DNA from: Hyphomicrobiales bacterium
Lineage (GTDB): Bacteria > Pseudomonadota > Alphaproteobacteria > Rhizobiales > Beijerinckiaceae
Assembly: GCA_900470095.1 (NCBI GenBank)
Contig: UBZM01000075.1
Coordinates: 1 to 63,224, forward strand
Reading direction: 5' to 3'
Length of the DNA: 63,224 bases
Below the pieces are notes generated by a model, which was given only the letters and a program-made list of their open reading frames with translations, was not told the origin of the DNA and did not search any database. Position numbers and translations under genes: made by a program. Below are positions 8,388 to 17,048 of this stretch, in pieces. Positions within the stretch are counted from its first letter, which is position 1. Each line of letters opens with the position of its first letter.

Positions 8388-9263
8388 TTAAGATGATTCC
8401 TGCCCGTCCGCGACGCTCGCCGATCCGGTCCGGAGATGCTGGCGATCGAGGGCAAGGGCGAGAAGGTTCGCGATGATTTCGACAAGGGTGCCGGGCTGCG
8501 GCGGCCGCTCTTCAGGATCGAATGCCAGCCCGATGACGGCGCGGTTTCCCGCCGATGTCAGCACGGGCCAGAAATCGAAGCGCGAGCCATTGAAGGGGTA
8601 AACGTCGGCGACCGAAACCGTGCCGGTCGTCAGCGACGACCGCGCCGCCTCGATATCGACCTCGCGGGGCTCGATCGCGCCGCGTCTCTCGACCAAGTCG
8701 CCCAGGGGCTCGGACATCAGCATCACGATGACCGGAACCTGGAAGAGGGTTTCGAGCGCATTGGCTGTACGGGAGAAAACCGCCCTGGGATCGCCGGCCG
8801 CGACGATGTCCCGGCTGTAGGACCGCACGATCCCGGCCTGCCGCCGCGCCAGAGCCGCATCGTCCGCCCTGCGGCGAGCGGTCGAGGCCACCGCGCTCGC
8901 GATCAGTCCGACGACGAAGAGCAGCCCGATCGCCCAGATATTGGCGGGGTCGTCGACACGCAGCGTGAAGCGCGGCTCGGTCAGGAAGAAGTTATAGGCC
9001 AGTGCCCCGAGGACCGCGGCGCAGAGCGAAGGCCCCAGGCCAAACGCCACCGCGGCGGTGATCACCGGGACGACAAAGACAAGCGACAGGTTGGGAATCG
9101 TCACCGCGTTGTCGAGCCCGACGGCCACCACGGTTGCGAAGACGGTCATCGCCACCGCGAGGACATAGCGAACCACGATCGGAGCCTTGAAGAGCTGCAA
9201 GGCCGTCAGCGTATCGGGGTCAGGCAGAAGCTCGAACTCGCCCGGAGACCTGAGGGTGCTCAT
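8388..9263 (-). CDS. DUF4118-domain membrane protein (KdpD-like sensor without kinase)
   Basis: About 291 aa. Around residues 30-120 there are four closely spaced hydrophobic helices (VVRYVLAVAMTVFATVVAVG and following) of the DUF4118 type found in the middle of KdpD, followed by RRRADDAALARRQAGIVRSYS and a GAF-like domain to the end. No histidine kinase H-box or ATPase domain follows, so it is either a stand-alone sensor or a remnant. The frame is open to 9431, but ATG 9263 has an AGGGAG box at the right distance. The genes around it do not define a pathway. Confidence 0.8.
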   Translation of the reverse strand: MSTLRSPGEFELLPDPDTLTALQLFKAPIVVRYVLAVAMTVFATVVAVGLDNAVTIPNLSLVFVVPVITAAVAFGLGPSLCAAVLGALAYNFFLTEPRFTLRVDDPANIWAIGLLFVVGLIASAVASTARRRADDAALARRQAGIVRSYSRDIVAAGDPRAVFSRTANALETLFQVPVIVMLMSEPLGDLVERRGAIEPREVDIEAARSSLTTGTVSVADVYPFNGSRFDFWPVLTSAGNRAVIGLAFDPEERPPQPGTLVEIIANLLALALDRQHLRTGSASVADGQESS

Positions 9264-9344
9264 GGCAATCTCCCTTATGCCGGTGGGCATGCCCACCATA
9301 TGGTGTGCCGATCCTGCTGCTGCAGCCGGGCTCCCCGCCCTCGT

Positions 9345-9450
9345 CTCGATCATCCGACCGCGCATATCGCATCCAGGCCGATGATCGAACCTTATGCGTT
9401 CGCCTCGGCTTCCCCGAAAGCCGCAATCCACCTTTCGGGCCGATGCCTAA
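9345..9450. repeat. Dispersed two-hairpin intergenic repeat, copy 1 (degenerate)
   Basis: About 106 bases related to the copies at 9761-9863 and 60187-60294. The shared order is GATCATC-GACC, then CCGATGATC, then CCCCGAAA-CCGCAATCCACCTTTCGGG and a final CCTAA. The second stem (CCCGAAAG / CTTTCGGG) is intact here; the first has diverged. It lies just upstream of the DUF4118 gene. Confidence 0.7.
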
Positions 9451-9617
9451 TGCGGGGTCGTCAAATAGATCCGTGTCGCCAGGAGGCCGGCCAGCAGCAG
9501 CAGCAAGACAAGGGACTGCAACAGGTCACGCGCGACCCCGTCGAAGGGCCGATGGCGGCGGGCGGTGCGATAGACTGCCTCGCGTCGCCGCCTCAGGGAT
9601 GCCTCATAGGTGACCAT
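9447..9617 (-). CDS. Small single-pass membrane protein, hypothetical
   Basis: A possible 56-residue protein with a basic N-terminus (YEASLRRRREAVYRTARRHR) and one hydrophobic segment near the C-terminus (LLQSLVLLLLLAGLLATRIY). ATG 9617 has a GGAGG box five bases upstream; an in-frame ATG at 9632 is the alternative. It sits between two copies of the dispersed repeat, and its stop codon lies in the last bases of copy 1. No family is recognised. The good ribosome binding site and the membrane helix are the only support. Confidence 0.4.
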   Translation of the reverse strand: MVTYEASLRRRREAVYRTARRHRPFDGVARDLLQSLVLLLLLAGLLATRIYLTTPH

Positions 9618-9760
9618 GCTCGCCTCCGTCATGCGATGGCGGATGATCGGCCTTCTCCCCGTAAGCTCGCTATGCGAGCTGTCATCCAGCGGCATAAAGC
9701 GGGCGTAAGGGGCTATCACCGGCCCGGTTCCTCCTGCCGAGGCAGGGCCGGGTCCCCGGC

Positions 9761-9863
9761 CCTGGATCATCGGACCGGATACCCTATCCAGTCCGATTAC
9801 CTAACCCTTTGTCTTTGCATCGTCTTTCCCGAAAACTGCAATCCCGGGGGGCCGACGCTTTAG
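9761..9863. repeat. Dispersed two-hairpin intergenic repeat, copy 2
   Basis: About 103 bases closely matching the copy at 60187-60294: CCTGGATCATCGGACCGGA, then a CCCTTTG-CTTTGCATCG core, then CCCGAAAACTGCAATCCC and a terminal CTTTAG. The outer arms (GATCATCGGACCGG and a diverged partner) and the second stem are both partly decayed. Its right edge overlaps the stop codon of the DapA-like gene. Confidence 0.75.
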
Positions 9864-10780
9864 GCTGCGGAACGCTGGCTGGCTGCGCGGCCGCTCATCG
9901 GCCGGGGCAAATCGTCGAGCGCATATGTCAGGTCTTCGACGAGAGACGCGGCAGCCGTGACCAGGGGCAACCGACAGGCAGGGCTGATGCCGGGATGCTG
10001 GAGCGACAATGCCAGTTTGATGGCGACGGGGTCCGGCTCCCGCGCGGTGAGGCCGAGGAGCGGAACCAGACGGCGCTGCAGGATCTGCGCCTGCTCGAAG
10101 GAGCCGGTGCGGCACGCCTCCCTGATCCGGCCGAGCAGGCGCGGCGCAAGATTGCCGATGCTGGCGATCGCGCCGCAGCCACCCGAGGCGAGATAGGCGG
10201 GGATGGTGTCGCCGGCCCCCGTCAGGCGCATGAAATGCCGGCTGCAGCTGCGCATGATGCGGTCGCAGCGCGCAACATCACCGCGGCGCTCGAGGACCCC
10301 TACGATGGTCGGCGTCGTGGCCAGCTCGGCCAGCATCTCGGGCGCGAGCTCGACCGCGCAGCGATCGGGGTCATTGTCGAGAATCAGCGGCAAGGGGGTC
10401 GCCGCCGCAACCGACAGGATGTGCTGGACGATTCCGGCCTGGGTGGGCCTGTTGTAATAGGGCAGACGCAGCAGGATCGCATTGGCTCCCGCCGCGGTGG
10501 CGTTGCGGACATCTGCGATGCTCTGTGCCGTCGCATTCGATCCGGCCGCCGCGATGATGGGGTAGACCGGGCCGGCAGCAGCCCGCGCCAACCTGAGCAA
10601 GCGCATGCGCTCCTCGTCCGTCAGCGTCGAGCCTTCACCGCTGGCGGAGCCGAGAACGATGCCGTCCGCACCCTCCTGGATCTGCCAATCGACCAGCCGG
10701 AGGAAGGCCGGTTCGTCCAGGCTATTGCCGCTGAAGGGCGTCACCAACGGGGTGAACATCCCGCGAAGCCAGTGATCCAT
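9860..10780 (-). CDS. Dihydrodipicolinate synthase-family protein lacking catalytic residues
   Basis: About 307 aa with the class I aldolase (beta/alpha)8 fold of DapA/NanA: MFTPLVTPF at the start, GSASGEGSTLTDEER (residues 45-59), PYYNRPTQAGI (108-117) and GGCGAIASIGN late. The two residues that define the chemistry are changed. The motif normally reading YNVP is DNDP (Asp135 for the catalytic Tyr), and the Schiff-base motif normally GIKE is GVLE (Leu163 for the Lys). I checked both in the nucleotides. It is therefore probably not an ordinary lyase. ATG 10780 is chosen (GAGG upstream); ATG 10792 is possible. It runs the same way as the IclR gene upstream. Confidence 0.85.
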   Translation of the reverse strand: MDHWLRGMFTPLVTPFSGNSLDEPAFLRLVDWQIQEGADGIVLGSASGEGSTLTDEERMRLLRLARAAAGPVYPIIAAAGSNATAQSIADVRNATAAGANAILLRLPYYNRPTQAGIVQHILSVAAATPLPLILDNDPDRCAVELAPEMLAELATTPTIVGVLERRGDVARCDRIMRSCSRHFMRLTGAGDTIPAYLASGGCGAIASIGNLAPRLLGRIREACRTGSFEQAQILQRRLVPLLGLTAREPDPVAIKLALSLQHPGISPACRLPLVTAAASLVEDLTYALDDLPRPMSGRAASQRSAA

Positions 10781-11371
10781 CGGAAACCTCATCCTATCAG
10801 ACCATCGATCGTGGCGCCTCGCCACGGACCATCGTCCCGGCGAACACGTCCCGTTCGGGAGGACGGTCAGGGGCGACCACCCTCACAGTCTCGGACGGTT
10901 CCGCGTAAGGATTCGATGCGGATCGGCATGGGCCTCACATAAGGGCTCCGCCTGCCCGGGAGCGTCCGCCGGGCTCTCGTCGACAAGCGGAAACCCTCCG
11001 ACTTGCCAGGCGCAGAACGCCCTGCGGGTGGCTTATGAAGCGTTTATGGCGCGCTGTGCAGAAGCCCATCGCAAGCAGGATGACGCGCAATATTTGTCAG
11101 ATGCATCCCGTGAGGGGATGCGCATCGACAGAAAGCGTGCCGCCATGTTGAAGCTTACCCTCACACTCCTGGCCCGGCTCCACTCCCTCCCCAAACGTCT
11201 CGACGCTCATCTCACGCGCGGCGTCGAGCAGCATGGTCGCTTCCTGGCGGGCCTGGCGCCCCGCAATCCTGGTCGCGGTGCCGCGGAGCGCAGACCAGCC
11301 GCGCCCAGTCCTGGCCGAGCGCCGACCACTCGCGCCCGGAGCGGGGCTCGCTGAAACGCCCGGCCGCGCGA
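10781..11371. other. Gene-poor stretch between the DapA-like and IclR genes
   Basis: About 590 bases with no convincing gene. A small hairpin (GCATCCC 11103-11109 / GGGATGC 11115-11121) is present. On the minus strand around 11140-11350, two adjacent frames together read like a helical protein fragment (EWSALGQDWARLV, then TATRIAGRQARQEATML) interrupted by a frameshift; this may be the decayed end of a small gene. A plus-strand frame at 11028-11354 shows no recognisable features. Confidence 0.4.
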
Positions 11372-12130
11372 TCAGTCCCCCTGGAGCCAGACCGGATCGC
11401 GCATGCGCAGGCCAATCGCCTGTGCATGCCGTGAGACGCTCGAGGCGATGCGGTCCTGGATCGCCGCATCGGCCGCAATCGTCGGAAACGACAGGCACAG
11501 GCCCATGATCTCGTTGCGGCCGGGATCGGCAATGGCAGCGCCGATCGAGGAGATGCCCGGGGTGATCAGGCTCGACGAGCGGGCGATCCGGTCCTTGCGG
11601 ATGGCGGCGAACTCGGCCCTGACCTCGTCATCGCTCATGCTGGCGCGGATGCCGAGCTTGCCCTGGGCGTCGAGCTGCGCCAGCGCCTGCGCGTCATCGA
11701 GGCGCGCCAGGATCGCCCGTCCGATGATCGAATCGAAGGCAGGCTTGCGCTCGGCGACCGAGCCGGTGTGCTGCAGCGCATAGGTGCCCTGCTGCGCGAC
11801 GAGCAGCACGCGCTCGTGACCGGCAACGATGCCGGCATGGCCGGTGAAGCCGAATTCTCGAACGAGATCGTCGATGGCGACCCGCACCAGATCGAGCAGG
11901 TTGTGCCGCGCGAGATAGAGCGCGGCCAGATCCAGCGCCTTTCCCCCCACGACATAGCCCTGGTCGCGCTCTTCCCGCTCCAGAAGCCCGGCTTCGGAGA
12001 GCGTCTTCAGGAGCCGCGAGACCGAAGCCTTCGGCATGTCGAGTTCGCGGCAGACCTCGCCCACGCGCAACACGGGTCGCTCCTCACTGACAAGGGAGAG
12101 AATGCGCAGTCCATTTTCGAGTGAGCTCAT
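11372..12130 (-). CDS. IclR-family transcriptional regulator
   Basis: About 252 aa. The N-terminal winged helix is typical (GLRILSLVSEERPVLRVGEV, then MPKASVSRLLKTLSEAGLLE), followed by the effector domain with FGFTGHAGIVAGHERVLL and a late SSIGAAIADP. The frame is open to 12235, but ATG 12130 gives the normal start. It is divergent from the amidohydrolase and transporter operon at 12235-17048 with a 104-base gap, so it probably controls that operon and perhaps itself. Ligand unknown. Confidence 0.92.
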   Translation of the reverse strand: MSSLENGLRILSLVSEERPVLRVGEVCRELDMPKASVSRLLKTLSEAGLLEREERDQGYVVGGKALDLAALYLARHNLLDLVRVAIDDLVREFGFTGHAGIVAGHERVLLVAQQGTYALQHTGSVAERKPAFDSIIGRAILARLDDAQALAQLDAQGKLGIRASMSDDEVRAEFAAIRKDRIARSSSLITPGISSIGAAIADPGRNEIMGLCLSFPTIAADAAIQDRIASSVSRHAQAIGLRMRDPVWLQGD

Positions 12131-12234
12131 TGATGTTCCATCAGAGATAACGGTGTTGACATATATGGGACGACTCAAGATACATAACAACAGCGGGCAC
12201 GTGCTGCACAGCCGCGAACGAGAGACCGGAGCCA
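12131..12234. promoter_or_regulatory. Divergent IclR/amidohydrolase control region
   Basis: This AT-richer gap lies between divergent starts. A TTGACA at 12156-12161 is followed after 17 bases by GATACA at 12179-12184, a plausible sigma-70 promoter reading right toward the transporter operon; the -10 is weak. The site for IclR is not resolved by eye. Confidence 0.4.
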
Positions 12235-13209
12235 ATGATGATCGGGACAGCCAAACCAGCCAAGGGGGAGATCACCCGCGGCCATGTCGAGCTTGGCTCG
12301 TATCCGGACGGAGCGATCTATTCGCCGGTCCTGATCGCCGAAGGTCGCAAGGATGGCCCGACCCTCTGGCTCCAGGCCTGCATTCATGGCCCGGAAGTGG
12401 TTGGCCCGCTTGCGATCCAGCGCTTCCTGAAGACGGTCGACCTCGGCGAGCTCTCCGGCCGTGTGGTCTGCCTGATGCTGGCCAATCCGCTCGGCTTCCG
12501 CGGCTACAACCGGCTGACGCCGCAGGACGGCTACAATCTCAACCGCGTCTTCCCCGGCGATCCGCGCGGCCACCACACCTATCAGCTCGCCCACCGGCTG
12601 CTCGATCTGTCGCTGGCGCATTCCGATGCGATGCTGGACCTGCATTCGGGCGGCGATCTCACGATCACCTGCCACTACACGCTGTTCCACAACAACGGCA
12701 CGCCCGAGGGCATCGAGTCGGAGCGGCTGGGACGCGCCTGCGGCGCGCCGAATGTCTGGAATTCGCTGGAGGAAGGCCTCTCGGGCTGCCATTTCACGCA
12801 TTACACCAGGAGCGGCAAGCCATCGCTCATCGTGGAGAGTGGCGGCGGGGCCCGCGTGACGGCAGACGATCTCGATCGTCTCACCCTGGCGATTTTCAAT
12901 GTCTGCAAGGCGCGCGGCATGTTGCCGGGCGCACCGATCCTGCCGCCCCAGTTCCGGCTCGGCGGCGACGCGATCCATCACAAGGCGATCAAGGGCGGCC
13001 TGTTCATTCCCAAGGTCGGGCCCGGCGACGACGTGGTGAAGGACCAGCATCTCGCCGATATCGTCGATCTCTTCGGTGATGTCGTGGAGGAGGTGCGCTG
13101 CCCGGTCGAGAAGGCCTGGGTCGGCTCGATCCGCCGCCCGCATATGCCGATTTACAATGGCGATCAGGTCTTCGAACTGGTCGGGACCAAGGGATATGAT
13201 CCGGCCTGA
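12235..13209 (+). CDS. Succinylglutamate desuccinylase/aspartoacylase-family Zn hydrolase
   Basis: About 324 aa metallohydrolase of the M14-like aspartoacylase group, which cleaves N-acyl or amide bonds of amino-acid derivatives. The zinc site is visible: CIHGPEVVGP (His and Glu, residues 49-53), then DLHSGGD (His near 137), with the late glutamate in VESGGG. YNLNRVFPGD (about 100-109) is the substrate-arginine motif of the family. Starts are ATG 12235 or 12238, after a CGGAG box. It heads the operon with the ABC transporter downstream, so it likely processes the imported amide or an intermediate. Confidence 0.87.
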   Translation: MMIGTAKPAKGEITRGHVELGSYPDGAIYSPVLIAEGRKDGPTLWLQACIHGPEVVGPLAIQRFLKTVDLGELSGRVVCLMLANPLGFRGYNRLTPQDGYNLNRVFPGDPRGHHTYQLAHRLLDLSLAHSDAMLDLHSGGDLTITCHYTLFHNNGTPEGIESERLGRACGAPNVWNSLEEGLSGCHFTHYTRSGKPSLIVESGGGARVTADDLDRLTLAIFNVCKARGMLPGAPILPPQFRLGGDAIHHKAIKGGLFIPKVGPGDDVVKDQHLADIVDLFGDVVEEVRCPVEKAWVGSIRRPHMPIYNGDQVFELVGTKGYDPA

Positions 13210-13277
13210 GCCTTGCATTTGAACTCGGTAAGTCATGACCGGGTTCGGGTGCCCGGTCCAACAAACAGGGGATCGTG

Positions 13278-14315
13278 ATGGGTACCAGCTCTTTTGACCG
13301 GCGCCAGCTTCTTGCAGCGCTCGCCGCCTCGACAACGCTGCCGTTTGCTTCGGGCCTCGCCCGGGCCCAGAGCTTCACCGGCCGCAAGCTGGTGAGCTCC
13401 GGCTTCGGCGGCTCGACCATGGACATCATCCAGTCGGCCGTCTTCACGCCCTTCGACAAGGCGACCGGCGCCGCCTCGACGCAGGTGCCGATGCAGTCGG
13501 CGGCAGCGCTGGCCCGCATGAAGGCCGAGGCGGGCAACCCGCAGATCGACCTATTCCAGTTCTCGGGCGGCCAGGAAGCCTTTGCCAAGAGCGAGGGCCT
13601 GAGTCAGCCGCTATCGGGCGTCTCCCGGCTCGGGCAGATCCCGGCCGGCTTGAAGGATCCGGACGGCCATTGGGTGACCTGGGCCGTGATCGCGGAAGGC
13701 ATCATCTACCGGAAGGACAAGATTCCCACCCCGCCAACGAGTTACAAGGATTTCCTGAAGCCGGAATACAAGGGTCATATCGCGTTTCCCGCGATCACCA
13801 ACGGCTACGGCATCGATTTCCTGGTCATGCTTGCCAAGGCCTTTGGCGGCAGCGAGGACAATATCGAGCCCGGCTTCGAGGCGATGAAGCAGATCAAGGG
13901 CGAGACGATCTTCAAGGCGGCTTCCGACCTGCCGACGCTGTTCGGCCAGGGTGATATCTGGATCATGCCCTACGACACCGGCAACACGTTCAAGCTGCAG
14001 CAGGCCGGCCTGCCGGTCGCTTTCGCGACGCCGAAGGAAGGCAGCCCGGCGGTTTTCATCACGGCCTGCGTCGCCAAGGGCGCCAAGAATGCCGATATCG
14101 CCAATGCGGCGATCGACGCGATGCTGAAGCCCGAGGCGCAAGTCGAAATCGCCCGGACGATGCGCTGGACCGCCTCCAACCCCGAGACCAAGCTGCCTGC
14201 CGATCTGACCGGCGAGGTCCCTTCGGTGGACAAGCTCGCGCAGCTCGACCGCGACAAGATCAACGCCAAGCGCGCCTCCTGGATCGAGCGCTGGAACCGG
14301 GAAATCGCACGGTGA
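13278..14315 (+). CDS. ABC transporter substrate-binding protein (spermidine/putrescine type)
   Basis: About 345 aa extracellular binding protein with a Tat-like leader (FDRRQLLAALAAS, cleaved after GLARAQ). The mature part has the iron/polyamine binding fold, with WVTWAVIAEGIIYRKDKI near residue 135 and IWIMPYDTGNTF near 230. ATG 13278 follows AGGGGATCGTG; a GTG at 13275 is the alternative. The four following bases-overlapped genes encode its permeases and ATPase. The substrate is not clear: the PotD-like family also binds opines and other small cationic compounds. Confidence 0.9.
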   Translation: MGTSSFDRRQLLAALAASTTLPFASGLARAQSFTGRKLVSSGFGGSTMDIIQSAVFTPFDKATGAASTQVPMQSAAALARMKAEAGNPQIDLFQFSGGQEAFAKSEGLSQPLSGVSRLGQIPAGLKDPDGHWVTWAVIAEGIIYRKDKIPTPPTSYKDFLKPEYKGHIAFPAITNGYGIDFLVMLAKAFGGSEDNIEPGFEAMKQIKGETIFKAASDLPTLFGQGDIWIMPYDTGNTFKLQQAGLPVAFATPKEGSPAVFITACVAKGAKNADIANAAIDAMLKPEAQVEIARTMRWTASNPETKLPADLTGEVPSVDKLAQLDRDKINAKRASWIERWNREIAR

Positions 14316-15181
14316 CGAAGCCGGAGACGAAAGGCGGCGGTGCGCGGTGGGCGCTGTTCGCACCCGCCCTCCTGTTTGCGCCCTGTGCCTTCGTCTATGC
14401 GGTCTTCTTCATCTGGCCGCAGGCGTCGCTGCTTGCGATCAGCGCGACCGATGCCGCCGGCCTCACGCTGGCGCACTACCAACGCTTTGCGGGGGACTCC
14501 TATTACTGGGAAATCCTCGGGCGCACGCTCGGGCTCGGCGCCGCCGTGACCGCGATCACGCTCGTGCTCGGCGTGCCCACCGCCTATCTGCTCGCCCGCG
14601 TGCAATCGCGCTGGGCGGGCTTTCTCCTGCTGCTCACGACCTTCCCGCTGCTGGTCAGCGCCGTGGTGCGCTCCTTCGGCTGGATGGTGCTGTTCTTCCG
14701 CGACGGGCTCCTCAGCCATGGCCTGATGGCACTCGGCTTCGCCGACAAGCCGGTGCAGACCATGTATACGATGGCCGGCGTCATCATCGCACTGGCGCAG
14801 GTGCTGCTGCCCCTGATGATCCTGACGCTGCATGGCGTCTTCAAGTCGATCGACCGCGATCTGGAATATGCCGCGATGAGCCTCGGCGCCCGGCCGATCG
14901 TCGCGCTTGGCCTCGTCACGCTGCGGCTTGCGAGCGGCGGCATCGTCGCAGGCTCGCTCCTGGTCTTCTCGCTCGCGATCAGCGCCTTCGCGACACCGAG
15001 CCTCGTCGGCGGCGCACGCGCCAATGTCATGGCAACCGCGATCTACGAACAGGCGATCGAACTGCTCGACTGGCCCTTCGCCGCGGCGCTGGCGACCATC
15101 CTGCTGGTCACCGTGCTCGCCCTGTCCCTGGCCTATGGCGCCCTGCTCGAAGGCCGTGGCGAACGCGAGGCGGCACGATGA
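14312..15181 (+). CDS. ABC transporter permease (PotB-like)
   Basis: About 289 aa with six hydrophobic segments and the ATPase coupling loop EYAAMSLGARPIVALGLV near residue 190. The GTG start at 14312 overlaps the stop codon of the binding protein (GTGA), and its own stop overlaps the next permease start (ATGA at 15178). It is the first of the two channel subunits, in the inner membrane. Confidence 0.92.
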   Translation: MTKPETKGGGARWALFAPALLFAPCAFVYAVFFIWPQASLLAISATDAAGLTLAHYQRFAGDSYYWEILGRTLGLGAAVTAITLVLGVPTAYLLARVQSRWAGFLLLLTTFPLLVSAVVRSFGWMVLFFRDGLLSHGLMALGFADKPVQTMYTMAGVIIALAQVLLPLMILTLHGVFKSIDRDLEYAAMSLGARPIVALGLVTLRLASGGIVAGSLLVFSLAISAFATPSLVGGARANVMATAIYEQAIELLDWPFAAALATILLVTVLALSLAYGALLEGRGEREAAR

Positions 15182-15978
15182 CGATCTCCTTCCGCTCACC
15201 GCTCGGCTTCGTGCTTCTGCTGCTGGCCGTACTCGCCTTCGGCTATCTGCTGCTGCCGATCCTCGTCGTTGTCGCAGCGCCGCTCGGCGATACCGGCTAT
15301 CTCGCCTTCCCACCCCGGGGATTGACGTTCAAATGGTACGCCGCCGCCCTGCATGACACGCGCTATCTCTCGGCGCTCGCCGTCAGCCTGCGCATTGCGC
15401 TCACGAGCGCGCTCATCGCCTGCACGATCGGTGTCGCGGCGGCCTATGGCCTGACCCGCTTCAGCTTTCCCGGCCGACGGCTGCTCGAAGCCATCTTTCT
15501 CTCCCCGCTCATCCTGCCGACCCTGGTGCTCGCCGTCGGGCTGACGCTGTTCTTCACGCGCACCGGCCTGCTCGTCGGTTCCTGGAAGCTCGTTGCCGCG
15601 CATGTGATCGTCTGCACGCCCTATGTGCTGCGCGTCTCGCTGCCCGTGCTGCGCCGCTTCGACCGCAGCCTGGAGGAGGCGGCGCGCAATCTCGGGGCCT
15701 CGCCGGTCATGGCCTTCTTCCTGGTCGTGCTGCCGGTGGTCCGGCCCGGCATCGTCGCCGGCACGGTTCTCGCCTTCATCACCTCCTTCGACGAGGTGGT
15801 GCTGGCGCTGTTCCTGGCCGAACCCGGGGCTCCGACGCTGCCGGTCATGATCTACTCGGCGGTCCAGCTCGGCTTCGAGCCCTCCGTTGCAGCGGTTTCG
15901 GGCCTGCTCGTCCTGGCGACGCTCGGCCTGATGATCCTCTATCACCTGCTGGGCACCTTCGGAGGCCGCCGGAACTGA
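15178..15978 (+). CDS. ABC transporter permease (PotC-like)
   Basis: About 266 aa, six hydrophobic segments, coupling loop EEAARNLGASPVMAFFLVVL near residue 160. The ATG overlaps the stop codon of the previous permease. The DEVVLALFLAEPG motif after the coupling loop is typical of PotC-type subunits. It forms the channel with the 14312 product. Confidence 0.92.
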   Translation: MTISFRSPLGFVLLLLAVLAFGYLLLPILVVVAAPLGDTGYLAFPPRGLTFKWYAAALHDTRYLSALAVSLRIALTSALIACTIGVAAAYGLTRFSFPGRRLLEAIFLSPLILPTLVLAVGLTLFFTRTGLLVGSWKLVAAHVIVCTPYVLRVSLPVLRRFDRSLEEAARNLGASPVMAFFLVVLPVVRPGIVAGTVLAFITSFDEVVLALFLAEPGAPTLPVMIYSAVQLGFEPSVAAVSGLLVLATLGLMILYHLLGTFGGRRN

Positions 15979-15980
15979 CC

Positions 15981-17048
15981 ATGGACATCCAGCTTCAAAA
16001 CCTGCGCAAGACCTATGGCTCGGCCGTCGCGGTCGCCGATATGAGCGCGAAGATCCCGCAAGGGCGCATGCTCGCCCTGCTCGGGCCCTCCGGCTGTGGC
16101 AAGACGACGACGCTACGGATGGTGGCGGGCTTCATCGCGCCGACATCCGGTTCGATCCGGGTCGGCGCAACCGACATCACGACCCTTCCCGCGCATAAGC
16201 GCGATACCGGCCTGGTGTTCCAGAGCTACGCCCTGTTCCCGCATCTGAGCGCGGCCGAGAACATCGCCTTCGGATTGCGCCGGCGCGGCGTGGCACGGGC
16301 CGAGCGCGAGCAGCGCGTCACCGCGATGCTGGACAAGCTGAAACTGTCGGGGCTCGCCGACCGGCTTCCGCGCCAGCTTTCGGGCGGCCAGCAGCAGCGT
16401 GTGGCGGTGGCGCGCGCGCTCGTCATCAATCCGTCGATCCTGCTTCTCGACGAGCCCTTCTCCAATCTCGACGCCAAGCTGCGCGAAAGCACCGGCCTCG
16501 AAATGTCGCGCCTGCAGCGCGAGTTCGGGCTGACCTCGATCTTCGTCACGCATGACCAGACCGAAGCCATGAGCATTGCCGACACGATCGCGGTGATGAA
16601 GGACGGCGAGCTGCAGCAGATCGGCTCGGCCAGCGAGATCTACGAACGACCGGCCAACCGCTTCGTCGCGGATTTCATCGGCAGGGCGAATTTCCTGGCC
16701 GGCCGGATCCTGCGCCGCGAGGGACAGGACGCGGTCGCCGAGCTTGCGGCCGGGCTCGAGATGCGGCTACTCGATCCCGGCGCGGCTGCCCTTCCCGGTG
16801 CCCAAGGCGAGGCGCTCCTGCGGCCGGAGGCGATCGCGCTTGCCGATCACGCTTCTCCGGGCAGCTTCAAGGCCACGGTCGAGCAGATTTCCTATCAGGG
16901 CGCAATCGCCAATCTCCATGCCCGGCTGGCCGACGGCAGCGCGATCGTCGCCAGCGTTCCGCCCGAGGATGCCAGGGGATTGGCGCCTGGCAAGCTGGTC
17001 GGCCTTGCCCCGAAACCGGCGGCGCTGATCTGGTTCGCGAAGAGCTGA
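15981..17048 (+). CDS. ABC transporter ATP-binding protein (PotA-like)
   Basis: About 355 aa. Walker A is GPSGCGKTTTLRMVAG near residue 36, the Q-loop LVFQSYALFPHLSA, the signature LSGGQQQRVAVARAL and Walker B LLLDEPFSNLDAKLRE with THDQTEA. The C-terminal TOBE-type domain (LLRPEAIALADH and following) matches the spermidine/iron group. It starts two bases after the permease stop and ends the operon. Confidence 0.94.
   Translation: MDIQLQNLRKTYGSAVAVADMSAKIPQGRMLALLGPSGCGKTTTLRMVAGFIAPTSGSIRVGATDITTLPAHKRDTGLVFQSYALFPHLSAAENIAFGLRRRGVARAEREQRVTAMLDKLKLSGLADRLPRQLSGGQQQRVAVARALVINPSILLLDEPFSNLDAKLRESTGLEMSRLQREFGLTSIFVTHDQTEAMSIADTIAVMKDGELQQIGSASEIYERPANRFVADFIGRANFLAGRILRREGQDAVAELAAGLEMRLLDPGAAALPGAQGEALLRPEAIALADHASPGSFKATVEQISYQGAIANLHARLADGSAIVASVPPEDARGLAPGKLVGLAPKPAALIWFAKS

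Noticed and set aside
8436..9863. 475-aa plus-strand frame opposite the DUF4118 gene and the repeats
   Set aside because: Composition is that of an antisense frame, and it runs through two intergenic repeats and the start regions of real genes.
11028..11354. 108-aa plus-strand frame in the gap before the IclR gene
   Set aside because: No recognisable motif or ribosome binding site, and the second half is Arg/Pro-rich noise.
13970..15313. 447-aa minus-strand frame opposite the polyamine-type transporter genes
   Set aside because: Charged low-complexity antisense product; the plus strand encodes overlapping permease genes.
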